Positions 24,083 to 33,498 of a DNA stretch of 36,930 bases are shown here, in pieces. Source of the DNA: an uncultured Bartonella sp. (GTDB taxonomy: Bacteria; Pseudomonadota; Alphaproteobacteria; Rhizobiales; Rhizobiaceae); contig CAMLON010000017.1 of assembly GCA_946481695.1 (NCBI GenBank), positions 1 to 36,930 on the forward strand. The letters are read 5' to 3'. The notes beneath the pieces were generated by a model, which saw nothing but the letters and a program-made list of their open reading frames with translations, had not been told where the DNA came from and ran no database searches. Position 1 is the first letter of the stretch; the number at the start of each line of letters is the position of its first letter. The position numbers and the translations under genes are program-made.

Positions 24083-25122
24083 ATTCGAAAATGGGTTCAG
24101 CATCCGAACCGATCATATCACTTAAAAATATCAGCCGCCGTTTTTCCCAAACGGCGGCCGTTGACCATTTGTCACTTGATATCGAAAAAGGTGAAATTCT
24201 TGGAATTATCGGGCGCAGCGGCGCCGGTAAGTCCACGCTTATTCGCTGCCTCAATGGTCTTGAACGCATTGATGAAGGACAAATCTTCTTTGAAGGCCAT
24301 GATGTTTCGCATTTAAGTGAAAGCGAATGGGCGCCCTATCGTCAACGCATCAGCATGATTTTCCAGCATTTCAACCTGTTGTCATCGAAACGTGTGATCG
24401 ACAATGTTGCATTGCCATTAAAGCTTGCTGGTGTGCCGAAAGAAAAACGCCGTGAACGGGCTATGGAACTTATCGAGCTTGTGAGCCTCAAAGGGAAAGA
24501 ACAACATTTTCCGGCCGAGCTTTCCGGTGGGCAAAAACAGCGCGTCGGCATTGCGAGAGCCTTGGCGGCAAATCCGAAAGTACTCCTATCCGATGAGGCA
24601 ACCTCGGCACTCGATCCGGAAACAACCCAATCCATCCTCGAATTGATTGCCGATATCAATAAAAGGCTCAATCTAACAGTGGTTCTGATTACGCATGAAA
24701 TGGAAGTCGTAAGTTCCATTGCCAACCGCGTTGTTGTGCTTAACAAGGGAAAAATTGTCGAAGAAGGTCGGGTAAGAGATATTTTTGCCTCTCCGCAAGA
24801 TGATACTACCATTGCGATGCTGCGCATTGTGACACCGCAATTACCGGCCGAATTTGCCAAAAGGTTGAAGCCGGAAGGTGATGAAGCCGTAATTGAGCTC
24901 AACATTGCCGGTGACGTGGCAAGAGAGCCATTCCTGCACCTCATCGAATATGAAAGCGGACTGATTCCGCGTATTCTTCACGGCGGCATTGATACGATTC
25001 AGGGTGAACCGGTTGGCCGTTTCTTTTTAGGCCTTCCGGCAAAAGACAAAGACAAACTTGACAAGGCGGTTTCCTGGCTTATCAAGCATGGCCGCTATTG
25101 CGAGGTTCTCGGTTATGTATGA
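24076..25122 (+). CDS. metN: Methionine ABC transporter ATP-binding protein MetN
   Basis: The 348-residue ATPase drives methionine import. The Walker A is GRSGAGKST (46-54), the signature is LSGGQKQRVGIARAL (from about 149), the Walker B is VLLSDEATSALD (from about 169), and the switch His lies in VLITHEMEVV. The C-terminal ~100 residues form the NIL regulatory domain, which in E. coli binds methionine and inhibits transport. The ATG at 24076 overlaps the metQ stop. A second ATG at 24091 (MGSASEP) is possible and would remove five residues. Neither has a clear ribosome site, suggesting coupling to metQ. Confidence 0.95.
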   Translation: MVNSKMGSASEPIISLKNISRRFSQTAAVDHLSLDIEKGEILGIIGRSGAGKSTLIRCLNGLERIDEGQIFFEGHDVSHLSESEWAPYRQRISMIFQHFNLLSSKRVIDNVALPLKLAGVPKEKRRERAMELIELVSLKGKEQHFPAELSGGQKQRVGIARALAANPKVLLSDEATSALDPETTQSILELIADINKRLNLTVVLITHEMEVVSSIANRVVVLNKGKIVEEGRVRDIFASPQDDTTIAMLRIVTPQLPAEFAKRLKPEGDEAVIELNIAGDVAREPFLHLIEYESGLIPRILHGGIDTIQGEPVGRFFLGLPAKDKDKLDKAVSWLIKHGRYCEVLGYV

Positions 25123-25774
25123 GGTACTTTCAAAAGAATTGCCGAAAGCAATTATCGACACCATCATCATGACGGTGAGTTCTTCGCTTATGGCGCTCAT
25201 TTTGGGGCTGCCGATCGGCCTCATCCTTTACATGACCGCAAAAGGAAGCCTGTTTCCAAAGGAAAATCTCAACCGGTTATTAAGCTTCCTTGTCAATTGT
25301 GTACGCGCCATTCCGTTTATCATTTTCGCTTTTTACCTTCTTCCTGTGACGCGCGTTGTTGTCGGCACCGGTGTCGGGATCAAATCTGTTATCTTTGTGC
25401 TGATATTATCGGCTACACCACTTTATGCACGTTTGGCAGAACTGTCATTTCGTGGAGTTGACAAGGGACTTGTCGAAGCTATCCGATCGATGGGCGCGTC
25501 ACGCATGCAAATTGTTACCAATGTCATTGTACCGGAATCATTTTCAAGCCTTGTGACCGGCTTTACTGTGATGGTTATTTCAATTATCAGTGCAACGTCG
25601 CTTGCCGGTTTTCTGGGGGGTGGCGGTCTCGGTGACATGGCGATCCGCTATGGTTACCAGCGCTATAATCCGGAGATTATGAACATCGTTATCGGTGTTC
25701 TGATTATCATGAATCTGGTTGTGCAATCCTGTGGTGACCGGTTGGCCCGCAAGCTTGACCGCTCGAAACGTTAG
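25115..25774 (+). CDS. metI: Methionine ABC transporter permease MetI
   Basis: The family start MYEVLSKELPKAI is the ATG at 25115, overlapping the metN stop by 8 nt. The open frame from 25058 would add residues within metN. The protein has 219 residues, the standard MetI length, with five predicted membrane helices. The EAA-type coupling loop is visible in VEAIRSMGASRMQIVTNVIVPES. It forms the transmembrane channel of the MetNIQ importer. A lipoprotein gene follows 28 nt later. Confidence 0.95.
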   Translation: MYEVLSKELPKAIIDTIIMTVSSSLMALILGLPIGLILYMTAKGSLFPKENLNRLLSFLVNCVRAIPFIIFAFYLLPVTRVVVGTGVGIKSVIFVLILSATPLYARLAELSFRGVDKGLVEAIRSMGASRMQIVTNVIVPESFSSLVTGFTVMVISIISATSLAGFLGGGGLGDMAIRYGYQRYNPEIMNIVIGVLIIMNLVVQSCGDRLARKLDRSKR

Positions 25775-25802
25775 CCATTTCACTTGGAAAAGGGGAGGAA
25801 GA

Positions 25803-26255
25803 ATGATGAAAGATACTAAAAGCCGGATAACAAATTTCGTGTCTGTGGCTCCAATTGCCACTTTAATTGCCGCTTCCATGCTGCTTTCCGGCTGTGGAGG
25901 ACGCGACGCCCATCCGGTCGCTTTGACCAATCCGAACGACAGTGTCATGGATTGCGCAGGTATTTCGCGTGAATTCCACGCCAATGAACGCCAGATTCAG
26001 GCAGTCATCCATGAGCGCACAAATGCACAGGGAAAGAATGTTGCATTGGGGGCAGCTGGTATCTTCTTCTTTCCTGCATGGTTTTTCATGGATCCGAAAT
26101 CGCCGGAAAGGGTGGAAATCGATGCATTGCGCAATCGCAACGGCGTATTACAGGACATTGCACGCACCAAACATTGTGCTCCCATGCAATCGGAATTGAC
26201 GGAAGCCTATAAGCAACTGGACAGTCAAAAAGCGGCTAAGCCCCAAAAGAAATAA
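25803..26255 (+). CDS. Small lipoprotein of unknown function, downstream of metI
   Basis: GGGGAGGAAGA precedes two adjacent ATGs at 25803 and 25806. The first gives 150 residues. The frame upstream of it overlaps metI and is not used. A type II signal peptide (IATLIAASMLLSGC) has the lipobox LSGC; the Ser/Gly context predicts an outer-membrane lipoprotein. After a linker come DCAGISREFHANERQIQAV and a hydrophobic patch ALGAAGIFFFPAWFFMDP. The helix VEIDALRNRNGVLQDIARTKHC and a basic tail follow. This arrangement recurs in uncharacterised proteobacterial lipoproteins. It is probably the last gene of the met operon and ends in a terminator; a role in methionine uptake is only suggested by position. 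Confidence 0.78.
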   Translation: MMKDTKSRITNFVSVAPIATLIAASMLLSGCGGRDAHPVALTNPNDSVMDCAGISREFHANERQIQAVIHERTNAQGKNVALGAAGIFFFPAWFFMDPKSPERVEIDALRNRNGVLQDIARTKHCAPMQSELTEAYKQLDSQKAAKPQKK

Positions 26256-26279
26256 ACGGAAAACAAATTGATAATAATA

Positions 26280-26306
26280 AAAGGCCGGTTAAACCGGCTT
26301 TTTGTT
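26280..26306 (+). terminator. Intrinsic terminator of the metQNI-lipoprotein operon
   Basis: GCCGGT-TAA-ACCGGC, flanked by A residues before and a T run after, lies 30 nt downstream of the lipoprotein stop. Confidence 0.87.
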
Positions 26307-26864
26307 TTTATTGCGCTCATATTTATTCATGATTGCCCATAATGGCTTGCTATCGGAATGCAACAAAACGGGCAAAAGAACAAACATCGGCTTTATAAAT
26401 AGAAATTCGGTTTTCCTGAAACGATGTCAATTTTCATCATGATCTGAAAAGTTTCGGGGGAGCACGCACAAGCGCCCGAGACACGCTTAAGCTCGCGCCT
26501 ATCCACTTTTTCCGGATTCTTTAATGTTTATCCCGATTGTTGCTTTCAAGTCTTTTGACATGAAAACGCTTTCATTAACCCGGCCCCTTGCAAGCTTTCT
26601 TAGACGGGATAAATGCTTTTCGTAACAAAAGCCGGAAAGCACTGCCCTTCCCGATGATGATTCAGGCCTTGTCCGATAATAAAAAGCCTTGCCCGATAAA
26701 TTTTTGCAGTTTTCAAAACAGGCAATTTTCGTCTTTTAAAACACAATCAGTCTTCATTCGGCAAATAAGACACGTTTATTCAAAGTTCGGCAAAGAGTAC
26801 ATCTTGTGAACTTTCGCACCTGCTCCCCCTTCGCACCTCGACATTTGATAGCATTTGCTTAAAT
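26307..26864. other. Gene-free stretch between the met operon and tex
   Basis: No accepted ORF is present. The 73-codon frame at 26588-26809 has no family resemblance. It contains a threefold short repeat at 26644-26699. The tex stop lies at the right edge, with no obvious minus-strand terminator. Confidence 0.5.
26644..26699. repeat. Threefold degenerate short repeat
   Basis: GCCCTTCCCGATGA (26644-26657), GCCTTGTCCGATAA (26666-26679) and GCCTTGCCCGATAA (26686-26699) repeat with periods of 22 and 20 nt. The last two differ by one base. Confidence 0.65.
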
Positions 26865-29174
26865 TTAATGGCGCTTGCGCAATGCTTCAGCAAGAGCCGA
26901 ACCGAAACTGCCCTCTTGAGAGACTAACTTTTTATTTTTCCCCTGATGCGGATGATCGCGCCGCGAATTTTCCTGTGAAGCTGCTTTTCTATGACTATCC
27001 GGATTATCGGGATGTTTTTTCATGCTTAGCGAGATGCGTTTGCGTGCTGGATCAACATCAAGCACTGTCACAGAAACAATATCTCCGGCTTTTACCACTT
27101 TATGCGGGTCACTCACATAAGTGTCGGCAAGTTGCGAAATATGGACAAGTCCATCCTGATGCACGCCAATGTCGACAAATGCACCAAAATTGGCAACATT
27201 GGTCACGGTTCCTTCAAGCTTCATCCCCGGTTTGAGGTCCGAAATCTCGTCGACACCTTCGGCAAATGTTGCTGTTTTGAATTCCGGCCGCGGGTCACGT
27301 CCGGGTTTTTCAAGTTCGCTCAAAATATCTTTAACAGTCGGCAGGCCGAACCGCTCGTCAATAAATGTTTTCGGGTCGAGTTTTTTCAAAGCTGCACTAT
27401 CACCCATCAATGAACGCAAGTCACGGCCACATGCAGCAACAATCTTGCGTGCAACGCTATAGGCTTCCGGATGCACTGCCGAAGCATCAAGCGGTTCGTC
27501 GCCATTGCGGATACGCAAAAAGCCTGCACATTGCTCGAATGTTTTTGCACCGAGCCGTGGTACCGACTTCAACCCGTTACGATTTTTGAACGGGCCATTT
27601 TCATCACGATAAGCAACAATTGCATCGGCCAATGATGCCCCCACCCCCGAAACACGGGCAAGCAGAGATGGCGAAGCGGTGTTAAGGTCAACGCCAACGG
27701 CATTCACCGCATCTTCGACAACACCGTCCAAAGCCCTCATCAACTCGAACTGGTCGACATCATGCTGATATTGCCCGACACCGATAGATTTCGGTTCGAT
27801 TTTAACCAATTCGGCAAGTGGGTCCTGCAAACGCCGTGCAATCGACACGGCCCCGCGCAGTGACACATCAAGATCGGGAAATTCGTTTGCCGCAAGTTCG
27901 GAAGCCGAATAGACAGAAGCACCGGCTTCCGAAACAATAACTTTTGTCGGACGGGGCGCTGGCATATGTTTCAATAAATCGCCAACAAGTTTTTCTGTTT
28001 CGCGACTTGCTGTGCCGTTACCGATAGCGATGAGGTCAACCTGATGTTTTTTAATAAGGGCGGCAAGCACCGCCTCTGCACCGCGAACATCATTTTTCGG
28101 CGGGAACGGATAGATAGTTGCGGTTTCCTTGAGTTTTCCGGTTTTATCGACCACTGCAACCTTGACACCAGTGCGAATACCCGGATCAAGTCCCATTGTT
28201 GCTCTTTCGCCCGCCGGTGCAGCCAATAAAAGTGCTTTGAGATTACGCGCAAAGACTGAAATTGCTTCTTCATCGGCGCGCTCATGCAAATCGCGCATCA
28301 AATCAAGCGAAAGATGTAAAGATAGTTTTACCCGCCATGCCCATAAAGCGACATTAACAAGAAAAATATCTCCGGGAAGCTGATTGCCGATTTGATAGGC
28401 CTGTTTGATCAGTTTTATAACCGGTTTTTCGCCATTTGGAATATCTTCGTCAACTTCAATATCGACATTCAGGATTTCTTCGTTACGCCCGCGAAACATT
28501 GCCAATGCGCGATGGCTAGGCACAGTCGACCATTTTTCTCTATGGTCGAAATAGTCGGAAAATTTCGCACCTTCTTGCTCTTTACCGGCAATAACCTTGG
28601 CATGGATAAAGGCATGTGATTGCATATAGTGACGTAAATTTCCGATGAGTTCGGCATTTTCCGCCATGGTTTCCGAAATAATATCGCGGGCACCGTCAAG
28701 AGCAGCTTTGACATCGGCAATTTTGTCATTGATATAATCTTTGGCAAGAAGCTCCGGTTCTTCCTTGCGGTTTTTCAGAATTTCTTCGGCAAGCGGCAAT
28801 AATCCGTTTTCTTTGGCAATTTCGGCACGGGTGCGCCGCTTCGGCTTGAACGGGAGATAAAGGTCTTCCAATTCTGCCTTCGAACCCGCTTTCCTTAAAG
28901 ATTCTTCCAGTTCCGGACTAAGCTTGTTCTGTTCGCGAATTGCTTGAATAATCGCTTCACGACGTGCTTCCATTTCACGAAGATAAATGAGCCGTTCCGA
29001 CAACAGGCGCAATTGTCCATCATCAAGGCCGCCGGTTACTTCCTTGCGATAGCGGGCAATGAAGGGAATGGTTGCCCCCTCGTCAATGAGGGCGATTGCG
29101 GCAGCAACCTGAGATTGACTTGCCTTGATATCACCAGCAATTGTTTGGCAGATTGATTGCGCAATTGTCGTCAT
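26865..29174 (-). CDS. tex: Tex family RNA-binding transcription accessory protein
   Basis: The 769-residue protein has the full Tex architecture. An N-terminal helical/HTH region contains [17 protein letters not shown], followed by a YqgF/RNase H-like domain ([16 protein letters not shown]). Helix-hairpin-helix repeats follow ([17 protein letters not shown] and [20 protein letters not shown]). A C-terminal S1 domain at about 648-718 contains [20 protein letters not shown] and GLVHISQL. A basic Ser/His/Lys tail ends the protein. Tex binds nucleic acid and modulates transcription, and in some pathogens toxin expression; it associates with RNA polymerase in the Spt6-like manner. The ATG has only a weak ribosome site. 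It stands alone, divergent from the Old Yellow Enzyme gene. Confidence 0.95.
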   Translation of the reverse strand: MTTIAQSICQTIAGDIKASQSQVAAAIALIDEGATIPFIARYRKEVTGGLDDGQLRLLSERLIYLREMEARREAIIQAIREQNKLSPELEESLRKAGSKAELEDLYLPFKPKRRTRAEIAKENGLLPLAEEILKNRKEEPELLAKDYINDKIADVKAALDGARDIISETMAENAELIGNLRHYMQSHAFIHAKVIAGKEQEGAKFSDYFDHREKWSTVPSHRALAMFRGRNEEILNVDIEVDEDIPNGEKPVIKLIKQAYQIGNQLPGDIFLVNVALWAWRVKLSLHLSLDLMRDLHERADEEAISVFARNLKALLLAAPAGERATMGLDPGIRTGVKVAVVDKTGKLKETATIYPFPPKNDVRGAEAVLAALIKKHQVDLIAIGNGTASRETEKLVGDLLKHMPAPRPTKVIVSEAGASVYSASELAANEFPDLDVSLRGAVSIARRLQDPLAELVKIEPKSIGVGQYQHDVDQFELMRALDGVVEDAVNAVGVDLNTASPSLLARVSGVGASLADAIVAYRDENGPFKNRNGLKSVPRLGAKTFEQCAGFLRIRNGDEPLDASAVHPEAYSVARKIVAACGRDLRSLMGDSAALKKLDPKTFIDERFGLPTVKDILSELEKPGRDPRPEFKTATFAEGVDEISDLKPGMKLEGTVTNVANFGAFVDIGVHQDGLVHISQLADTYVSDPHKVVKAGDIVSVTVLDVDPARKRISLSMKKHPDNPDSHRKAASQENSRRDHPHQGKNKKLVSQEGSFGSALAEALRKRH

Positions 29175-29331
29175 TCTATTTACCAGATTCTTTCAATTTT
29201 AAGGAGAGATTACGGATCGCGAACCAGAACACAACCGTAATTCTTCCCCTCATAAAAATTAATCAAGCCCTTTTTAAACGGCCGGCTTCACCTTATGTTT
29301 AAATTTGCAGCCAATATGAAAGGGACTTTTC

Positions 29332-30447
29332 ATGACATCACTTTTTGACCCGATCAAGGCAGGAGACCTTGTTCTAAAAAACCGCATTGCCATGGCGCCG
29401 TTGACTCGCGCTCGCTCGCCCAATGCAACACCCAATGATTTGAACGTTGTCTATTATCGCCAACGTTCGACCGCCGGCCTTATTGTATCTGAAGGTACGG
29501 CCATTTCACAACAGGGACAAGGCAATATCGACGTTCCGGGCCTTTACGAAAAAGCCCAGCTTGTCGGTTGGAAAAAAGTAACCGATGCCGTTCATGAAGA
29601 AGGCGGCAAAATTGTTGCCCAGCTTTGGCACACGGGACGTATTTCCCACAGTTCATTGCAACCTGCAGGCAAACCGCCTGTTGCCCCTTCCGCCCTTCAG
29701 GCAAAAGCCCGAACCTATATCAAAGACAAGAATGGTCAGGGTGAATTTGTACAAACATCGACACCACGTGCATTGGACGCATCCGAAATTCCCGGCATTA
29801 TCGACGATTATCGCAAAGCTGCGCGCAATGCTGTAGATATTGCCGGTTTTGACGGCGTGGAAATTCACTCGGCCAATGGCTATTTGCTCGACCAGTTCTT
29901 ACGCTCCGACTCCAATCACCGCACCGACGAATTTGGCGGTTCAATTGAAAACCGTTGCCGTTTTCCGCTGCTTGTTGCCGAAGCCGTTGCAAAAGAAATT
30001 GGTGGTGGCAGAACAGGTATCCGCATTTCTCCGGTGACCCCCGCCAATGATGCCCATGATCCGGACCCGCAGCCGCTTTTCGATTTTTATGTCGATGCTT
30101 TGGCAGCCTATGAGCTTTCCTTCATCCACCTCATTGAAGGCGCCACAGGAGGCGACCGCAATTATACCGAAGCCGATTATGCATTCGACTATAAGCGTTT
30201 GAAACACGTCTATCGCGATGCCGGTGGCAATGGTGCATGGATGGTCAATAATGGCTATACCGCCGAAATGGCTGAAAAAGCTGTTGGGTCGGGCTATGCC
30301 GATATTGTGTCTTTCGGCCGTCCGTTTATTGCCAATCCCGATCTTGTCCGCCGTATCAAGGAGCATGCTCCATGGAACGAGGTTGACCAGACAAGACTCT
30401 ATGGCGGCAATGAAAAAGGCTATACCGATTACCCGACTTTGGGTTAA
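29332..30447 (+). CDS. nemA: Old Yellow Enzyme-type alkene reductase (NemA-like)
   Basis: This 371-residue FMN TIM-barrel enzyme reduces activated C=C bonds, N-ethylmaleimide and nitro compounds with NAD(P)H. Active-site residues His179, Asn182 and Tyr184 are seen in HSANGYLLDQFLR, the His/Asn pair of the NemA/xenobiotic reductase subgroup. KNRIAMAPLTRARSP near the N-terminus, AQLWHTGRISH and the FMN phosphate region VSFGRPFIANPDLVRR also fit. Length equals that of E. coli NemA (~365). It is a single gene ending in a perfect hairpin. The true substrate is not predictable. Confidence 0.92.
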   Translation: MTSLFDPIKAGDLVLKNRIAMAPLTRARSPNATPNDLNVVYYRQRSTAGLIVSEGTAISQQGQGNIDVPGLYEKAQLVGWKKVTDAVHEEGGKIVAQLWHTGRISHSSLQPAGKPPVAPSALQAKARTYIKDKNGQGEFVQTSTPRALDASEIPGIIDDYRKAARNAVDIAGFDGVEIHSANGYLLDQFLRSDSNHRTDEFGGSIENRCRFPLLVAEAVAKEIGGGRTGIRISPVTPANDAHDPDPQPLFDFYVDALAAYELSFIHLIEGATGGDRNYTEADYAFDYKRLKHVYRDAGGNGAWMVNNGYTAEMAEKAVGSGYADIVSFGRPFIANPDLVRRIKEHAPWNEVDQTRLYGGNEKGYTDYPTLG

Positions 30448-30466
30448 CCGGTTTTAGCTTTCTAAT

Positions 30467-30504
30467 AAAAAACCACCTGCGTAAAGCAGGTGGTTTTATT
30501 TTAT
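30467..30504. terminator. Bidirectional terminator between nemA and the WD40 gene
   Basis: AAAACCACCTGC and GCAGGTGGTTTT form a perfect 12-bp stem with loop GTAAA and A/T runs on both sides. It serves nemA from the left and the WD40 gene from the right. Confidence 0.9.
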
Positions 30505-30527
30505 TTAAAAAAATTCCGATTCCGCTC

Positions 30528-31517
30528 TCAGGCAGAAATATCGATAATGCCTGCTTCACCACTTTCCGAGCCGAATGCCAGTCGATAGCCTTTATCATCC
30601 CAGGCCATGGTTGAAATGGCACCTTTTCCTGGACGGCGCAAAAGCACTTCTTTCGCATCGGCAAAGCGGATGAACAAAATCATGCCGTCATTAAAACCGG
30701 CAGCAACAATGTCTTCTTCCGGATGGCAGCACACACATGTGACCATGGCATCGGCACGGGTGCCGAGTTCAAGGGGGGCTTTTCCCATCGGGCCATCTTT
30801 GGCCTGAAACGGCCAGACAATGGCAGCAGGAGCGCCGGACGTGGCAAGCCACTTACCTTTCGCGCTCCATGACCAACTTTTAACCTTTGCAGGATAGCCG
30901 CTCATGCGCAAATGCTGGTCATCACTCAACCGCCATCCATGCAAGGCATTTTCCTGCATCGACGAAATGACATAACGGCCATCGGGCGAAAATGTAACGG
31001 CAAAATGTGCGCCCTTCCATGTAAGGTCGGTGGGCTTTGTGTCGGCACCAAGCCAATGCAATGTCACACCATTATATCGTGCCACCGCAAATCTTAGACC
31101 TTTTGGTGCAAAAGCAAGATCTTCAACACTGCGCTCGTGATCAAACTCCTGAAGCCCCTTGCCTCCATCAGCCCCCTTGCCTCCATCGGCCCATGCAGTG
31201 CGTGAAAAAGCAAAGGCGTAAGAATTGTCGGGACCGGCTGCAACAGAGGTAATCCACTTTTTTTCGTGATGGGCAAGTTCGCTGCATTGAAGGTCACTCG
31301 TCGTGCGGCAAATCCGGCCGTCTTCACCGCCGGTAATAACCGATTTCCTGTCTCTCGATAAAGCAACAGAGGCAATCCCCTGATGCGCCTCGACTACCTT
31401 TTGCTTGTCGCCAAGCAAGGTAATTTCACCACTTGCCGTCACAAAGACCGGCTGATCATCTAAAAACCCCGCCAACAGGCAATAGCTGTCGAGGTCACAA
31501 TGTGCAATTGTCGGCAT
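30528..31517 (-). CDS. WD40-repeat protein paired with CobW
   Basis: This 329-residue beta-propeller has repeats visible as SVALSRDRKSVITGGEDGRI, VEDLAFAPKGLRFAVARYNG, and FSPDGRYVISSMQENALHGW. Others are SWSAKGKWLATSGAPAAIVW, VCCHPEEDIVAAGFNDGMI and STMAWDDKGYRLAFGSESG. Roughly seven blades are expected. It has no signal peptide, so it is cytoplasmic. GAGAGGA precedes the ATG, and only 16 nt separate it from the CobW stop, so they form an operon. This WD40/CobW pairing is common in Rhizobiales, but the role is unknown; a scaffold for the metallochaperone is conceivable. It contains a six-residue in-frame duplication (ADGGKG twice). Confidence 0.85.
   Translation of the reverse strand: MPTIAHCDLDSYCLLAGFLDDQPVFVTASGEITLLGDKQKVVEAHQGIASVALSRDRKSVITGGEDGRICRTTSDLQCSELAHHEKKWITSVAAGPDNSYAFAFSRTAWADGGKGADGGKGLQEFDHERSVEDLAFAPKGLRFAVARYNGVTLHWLGADTKPTDLTWKGAHFAVTFSPDGRYVISSMQENALHGWRLSDDQHLRMSGYPAKVKSWSWSAKGKWLATSGAPAAIVWPFQAKDGPMGKAPLELGTRADAMVTCVCCHPEEDIVAAGFNDGMILFIRFADAKEVLLRRPGKGAISTMAWDDKGYRLAFGSESGEAGIIDISA
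31155..31190. repeat. 18-nt tandem duplication inside the WD40 gene
   Basis: CCCCTTGCCTCCATCAGC (31155-31172) is followed directly by CCCCTTGCCTCCATCGGC (31173-31190), with one mismatch. It encodes two copies of ADGGKG in a surface loop. Confidence 0.9.
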
Positions 31518-31533
31518 AGATTCCTCTCAAAAA

Positions 31534-32619
31534 TCAGGCACAATTTTCGAAACCGGCTTTGAGCTTTTCGGCATCAAGTTTGCGGCCGATAAAGACCAGA
31601 CGGCTTTCATGCTTTTCGCCTTCTTTCCAGGGTCTCTGGCTGTCGCCTTCCAAAATCATATGGACACCTTGCACAACATAACGGTCTTTATCGCCTTTGA
31701 AAGCGATAATGCCTTTAAGTCTTAAAATATCCGGCCCCTGTGTCTGGGTAATCTTTTGAATCCACGGGAAAAATTTGCCCGGATCAAGTTCACCCGCCCG
31801 TAATGAAACCGATTTCACCGTCACATCGTGAAGCGCTGCCCCATGGACATGCTCCTCCCCGTCATGGTGGTGATGTTCGTGGTCGTGGTTATGATGATGG
31901 TGGTGATGATCATGATCGCATTCTGGCCCACAAACATGTTCTTCCTCTTCTTCATCATGATCAAGAAAATGCGGGTCATTTTCCAGAGCACGGCTCAAAT
32001 CGAACGCACCGCGATCAAGCACTTCGTTCAAATCGACATTGGAACGTTGGGTGCGAAAGATAACAGCAGAAGGATTGATTGCGCGTATTGTTGCTTCGAC
32101 ATCGGCAAGTTCCTGCGGGGTCACAAGATCGGTCTTGTTCAAAAGGACCACGTCGGCAAAAGCAATCTGGTCTTCTGCTTCACGACTGTCTTTCAACTCC
32201 AACGGCAAATGTTTTGCGTCGACGAGTGCCACAACAGCATCAAGTTGCGATTTTGCCCTGACATCATCATCCATAAAAAATGTCTGTGCAACAGGAACCG
32301 GATCGGCAAGACCGGTTGTTTCGATAATGATACCGTCAAACCGACCCGGACGACGCATCAAACCATCAACAACACGGACCAGGTCGCCGCGCACTGTGCA
32401 GCAGATACAACCATTATTCATCTCGTAAATTTCTTCGTCGGATTCGACAATCAGATCATTGTCGATGCCGATCTCGCCGAATTCATTGACAATAACAGCA
32501 TAATGCTTGCCATGATTTTCTGTCAAAATCCGGTTAAGAAGCGTGGTTTTACCAGCCCCCAGATAACCGGTCAGAACAGTTACCGGAATTTTACGGGGTG
32601 TTTTTTCAGTCTCGCTCAT
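31534..32619 (-). CDS. CobW/COG0523 GTPase, putative zinc metallochaperone (ZNG-like)
   Basis: The frame opens at a TTG (32634), but the ATG at 32619 ([10 protein letters not shown]) has AAAGG about 8 nt upstream, giving 361 residues. Walker A is GYLGAGKT (18-25), the metal motif CICC is at 71-74, the guanine motif NKTD is at 159-162, and a CobW C-terminal domain is present. Residues 225-256 are extraordinarily His/Asp/Glu-rich ([10 protein letters not shown] and following), a probable metal reservoir. COG0523 GTPases deliver metals, mostly zinc but also cobalt or iron, to client enzymes. No Zur box was recognised in the 87-nt gap upstream. Operon mates are WD40 downstream and possibly the creatininase-family gene upstream. 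Confidence 0.9.
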   Translation of the reverse strand: MSETEKTPRKIPVTVLTGYLGAGKTTLLNRILTENHGKHYAVIVNEFGEIGIDNDLIVESDEEIYEMNNGCICCTVRGDLVRVVDGLMRRPGRFDGIIIETTGLADPVPVAQTFFMDDDVRAKSQLDAVVALVDAKHLPLELKDSREAEDQIAFADVVLLNKTDLVTPQELADVEATIRAINPSAVIFRTQRSNVDLNEVLDRGAFDLSRALENDPHFLDHDEEEEEHVCGPECDHDHHHHHHNHDHEHHHHDGEEHVHGAALHDVTVKSVSLRAGELDPGKFFPWIQKITQTQGPDILRLKGIIAFKGDKDRYVVQGVHMILEGDSQRPWKEGEKHESRLVFIGRKLDAEKLKAGFENCA

Positions 32620-32706
32620 AGCATGACCTTTCAAATGACGGGAATTTTTACTGTTGTCGATATAGGCGATATCAGTACCGATTTCTACCTTTTGAACCGC
32701 TGCTAT

Positions 32707-33450
32707 CTAGGAAAGATCATCAACGTCAAAAGCAAACATATCTTCAAGTAACGCGTAAAAACCTTTCAGGGCGTGATCGAAAATTGCCTTTCCTGCCTCT
32801 TTATTTGCGGCAAGCGCATTTCCCGCAACACCCTTTCTGTTGATATCTGCCATTTGCCAGCCAAAAGGAAATGGTCCATAGGCTCTTAAATATTTGAATT
32901 TTTCTTTGAGCTCTTTCTGCCAATTGGCAAAATTTTCTGCTTTTCCCATTTTTACTTCTTCAGGTGCAAGATAAAGCATGAGCGAAGTTTCGATAAAGCC
33001 GGCATGAATATCAAGCTCTTTTTCTTCAACTGTCATCAGCCCTTCGGGAAGACCGAAGCGTCCCCAGCTTGTTGCGACAGCAAGCATTTTGAAGCGATTG
33101 CGCAATTCGGTGATCACAATGTTCATCAATGGTGAATTGCCGCCATGAGCATTGAGAATAAGAAATCTGTCTATTCCATTTCTGTAACAGTCAGCGCCGA
33201 TTTCGATCCACCTGTCTATTGCTTGAGAATATCCAAGTGTTTTTGTTCCCCCCCGACCGCCATGTTCAATAGAATAACCAATATCTTCGCTATCGAGAAC
33301 AACAACCTTTTTTCCAATACAAGTTTTGTTTTCAAGTTTTTTCGAAAATGCTGTTGCAATGACAGCATCCGTGGAAAGAGGCAGATGCTGTCCATGATAT
33401 TCATGTGATCCGAGAGGCAAAATGGCTATAATTTTATCTTTTTCATTCAA
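32707..33450 (-). CDS. Creatininase-family metal-dependent amidohydrolase
   Basis: This 247-residue protein of the creatininase/MftE family has the metal ligands in LPLGSHEYHGQHLPLSTD (Glu17, His19, Asp28), NAHGGNSP and HAGFIETS. The family includes creatinine amidohydrolase, MftE peptidase and FAPy deformylase-like enzymes, so the substrate is open. The only in-frame start candidate near the conserved region is TTG 33450; a stop lies upstream and no ATG or GTG intervenes. The N-terminus is thus slightly short for the family. Its base use is more AT-rich than the adjacent cobW gene, hinting at later acquisition. It is divergent from marR, with tandem palindromic repeats between. The 87-nt gap to cobW allows cotranscription. 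Confidence 0.8.
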   Translation of the reverse strand: MNEKDKIIAILPLGSHEYHGQHLPLSTDAVIATAFSKKLENKTCIGKKVVVLDSEDIGYSIEHGGRGGTKTLGYSQAIDRWIEIGADCYRNGIDRFLILNAHGGNSPLMNIVITELRNRFKMLAVATSWGRFGLPEGLMTVEEKELDIHAGFIETSLMLYLAPEEVKMGKAENFANWQKELKEKFKYLRAYGPFPFGWQMADINRKGVAGNALAANKEAGKAIFDHALKGFYALLEDMFAFDVDDLS

Positions 33451-33498
33451 TGCTAAAATTCCCGATAAAATATTTTCTTCTTTTTTATACAGAGTTTT

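Noticed and set aside
26588..26809. 73-codon plus-strand frame before tex
   Set aside because: No ribosome site; overlaps a degenerate repeat tract; no family likeness.
31800..31930. CAT/GTG-rich repeat as a microsatellite or CRISPR-like array
   Set aside because: It is the His codon run of the CobW loop, coding and irregular, with no spacers.
32620..32706. Zur box in front of cobW
   Set aside because: Only a short GATAT/ATATC dyad is visible and it does not match the known alphaproteobacterial Zur consensus.
31828..32751. 307-codon plus-strand frame over cobW
   Set aside because: Antisense to the CobW gene; the Met/Val-rich start is just the reverse complement of the His-rich loop codons.
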